Shown here: positions 49,405 to 49,800 of the stretch, in pieces
Layout: the number at the start of each line of letters is the position of its first letter
How positions within the stretch are numbered: position 1 is the stretch's first letter
NCBI RefSeq assembly: GCF_013366805.1
Contig: NZ_WQMO01000009.1
Location: forward strand, 1 to 49,800
Reading direction: 5' to 3'
Origin: Wolbachia endosymbiont of Litomosoides brasiliensis
Lineage (GTDB): Bacteria > Pseudomonadota > Alphaproteobacteria > Rickettsiales > Anaplasmataceae
Length of the DNA stretch: 49,800 nt
Position numbers and translations under genes: made by a program
Notes under the pieces: generated by a model
The model's input: the letters and a program-made list of their open reading frames with translations, nothing else
Databases searched by the model: none
Told to the model about the DNA's origin: nothing

Positions 49405-49800
49405 ACCAATTCTCATTGTCAGTGGCTCAAATAAGTGACATTGCAGAGTTGTTTAATTGCGGAGTAAAAAAGAGAGGTAATAAACTTACACAAAGTGTCC
49501 TCAAGTAAAGCAATTGTATTATAGATTTTACTACATAAAATGTTTTGTTTTATATACAACCAAAGTCTCTTAATAGGATTGAGCCTAGGTAAGCATGGCA
49601 GTGGGTATATAATTTCGATATTTCTAGATACCCTTAAATTTTTTGACTTATTCCAACTAGCACAATTCATGACAAGAAAGGCTTCTTGTGTTCTTAAACA
49701 TTGCAACATTTGTTCAAGAAATATATTCATACAATCGGCGTTGACATTCGGCATAAATAAGCTAGAACTCCTTCCATATTTTTAGGATTAACTGCACTGT
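49403..49800 (-). mobile_element. IS630-type remnant (copy I), cut by window end
   Basis: It starts ATACCAATTCTCATTGTCAG. The minus strand is open over 49419-49754 and encodes the transposase DDE C-terminal part with IFLEQMLQCLRTQEAFLVMN, a WNKSKNLRV block, and LPCLPRLNPIKRLWLYIKQN (canonical ELNPIE with E replaced by R and K), then a full C-terminus. This is the best kept copy of the C-terminal half in the window; its N-terminal half lies outside. Confidence 0.8.

Noticed and set aside
1-49800. CRISPR arrays, prophage genes, cif-type or ankyrin-repeat genes
   Set aside because: I looked for regularly spaced repeats, ankyrin motifs and phage structural genes and saw none; the only repeats are IS remnants and the ~350-base element.

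Overview
The window is A+T-rich bacterial DNA that looks like Wolbachia (Rickettsiales, Anaplasmataceae). This rests on three things: the fused str-S10-spc-alpha ribosomal cluster with adk after secY and no L30 gene; a split ATP synthase locus (only atpH-atpA here); and decayed IS630-, IS66- and IS5-type insertion sequences between housekeeping genes. The genus call comes from recognition and was not tested by a database search; the strain cannot be told.

Layout. (1) 1-20.8 kb is a mosaic of single genes on both strands separated by dead mobile DNA: a BamE-like lipoprotein gene with a probable frameshift, nrdB, a broken small membrane protein gene, dnaB, tRNA-Leu(CAA), an RDD protein, dciA-rpmB-lipA, dcd, pstS, mgtE, prfB (with the programmed +1 frameshift), an HlyD-family secretion adaptor and fabG. 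(2) At 20.9 kb lies a stand-alone VirB2-like pilin gene. (3) From 43.6 down to 21.25 kb, 36 genes run without a strand switch on the minus strand and with no gap above about 75 bases: rpsL-rpsG-fusA-tuf-rpsJ...rplO-secY-adk-rpsM-rpsK-rpoA-rplQ-yraN-atpH-atpA-greA-ribB-bepA. A good promoter (TTGACT, 17 bp, TATAAC) lies just before rpsL. No insertion sequence enters this block. (4) 43.9-49.8 kb returns to decayed sequence (a frameshifted unknown gene, IS630 and IS5 remnants, a small membrane protein fragment) around an intact secA.

How the genes fit together. Translation dominates (about 25 ribosomal proteins, EF-Tu, EF-G, RF2, tRNA-Leu), with transcription (RpoA, GreA), protein export (SecY, SecA), envelope assembly (BamE-like, BepA-like), replication (DnaB and its probable loader DciA), dNTP supply (NrdB, Dcd) and cofactors (LipA, RibB). 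VirB2 and the HlyD adaptor are single parts of type IV and type I secretion machines whose other parts lie elsewhere.

Points of most interest: a ~350-base diverged repeat present two or three times, each beside an IS630 end; an arginine in S12 at the classic streptomycin site; a five-proline run in S10; a tuf gene whose third-position usage differs from fusA; and several genes broken by single frameshifts or stops. I found no CRISPR array, rRNA gene, toxin gene or intact transposase, and nothing I would call a new multi-gene system.
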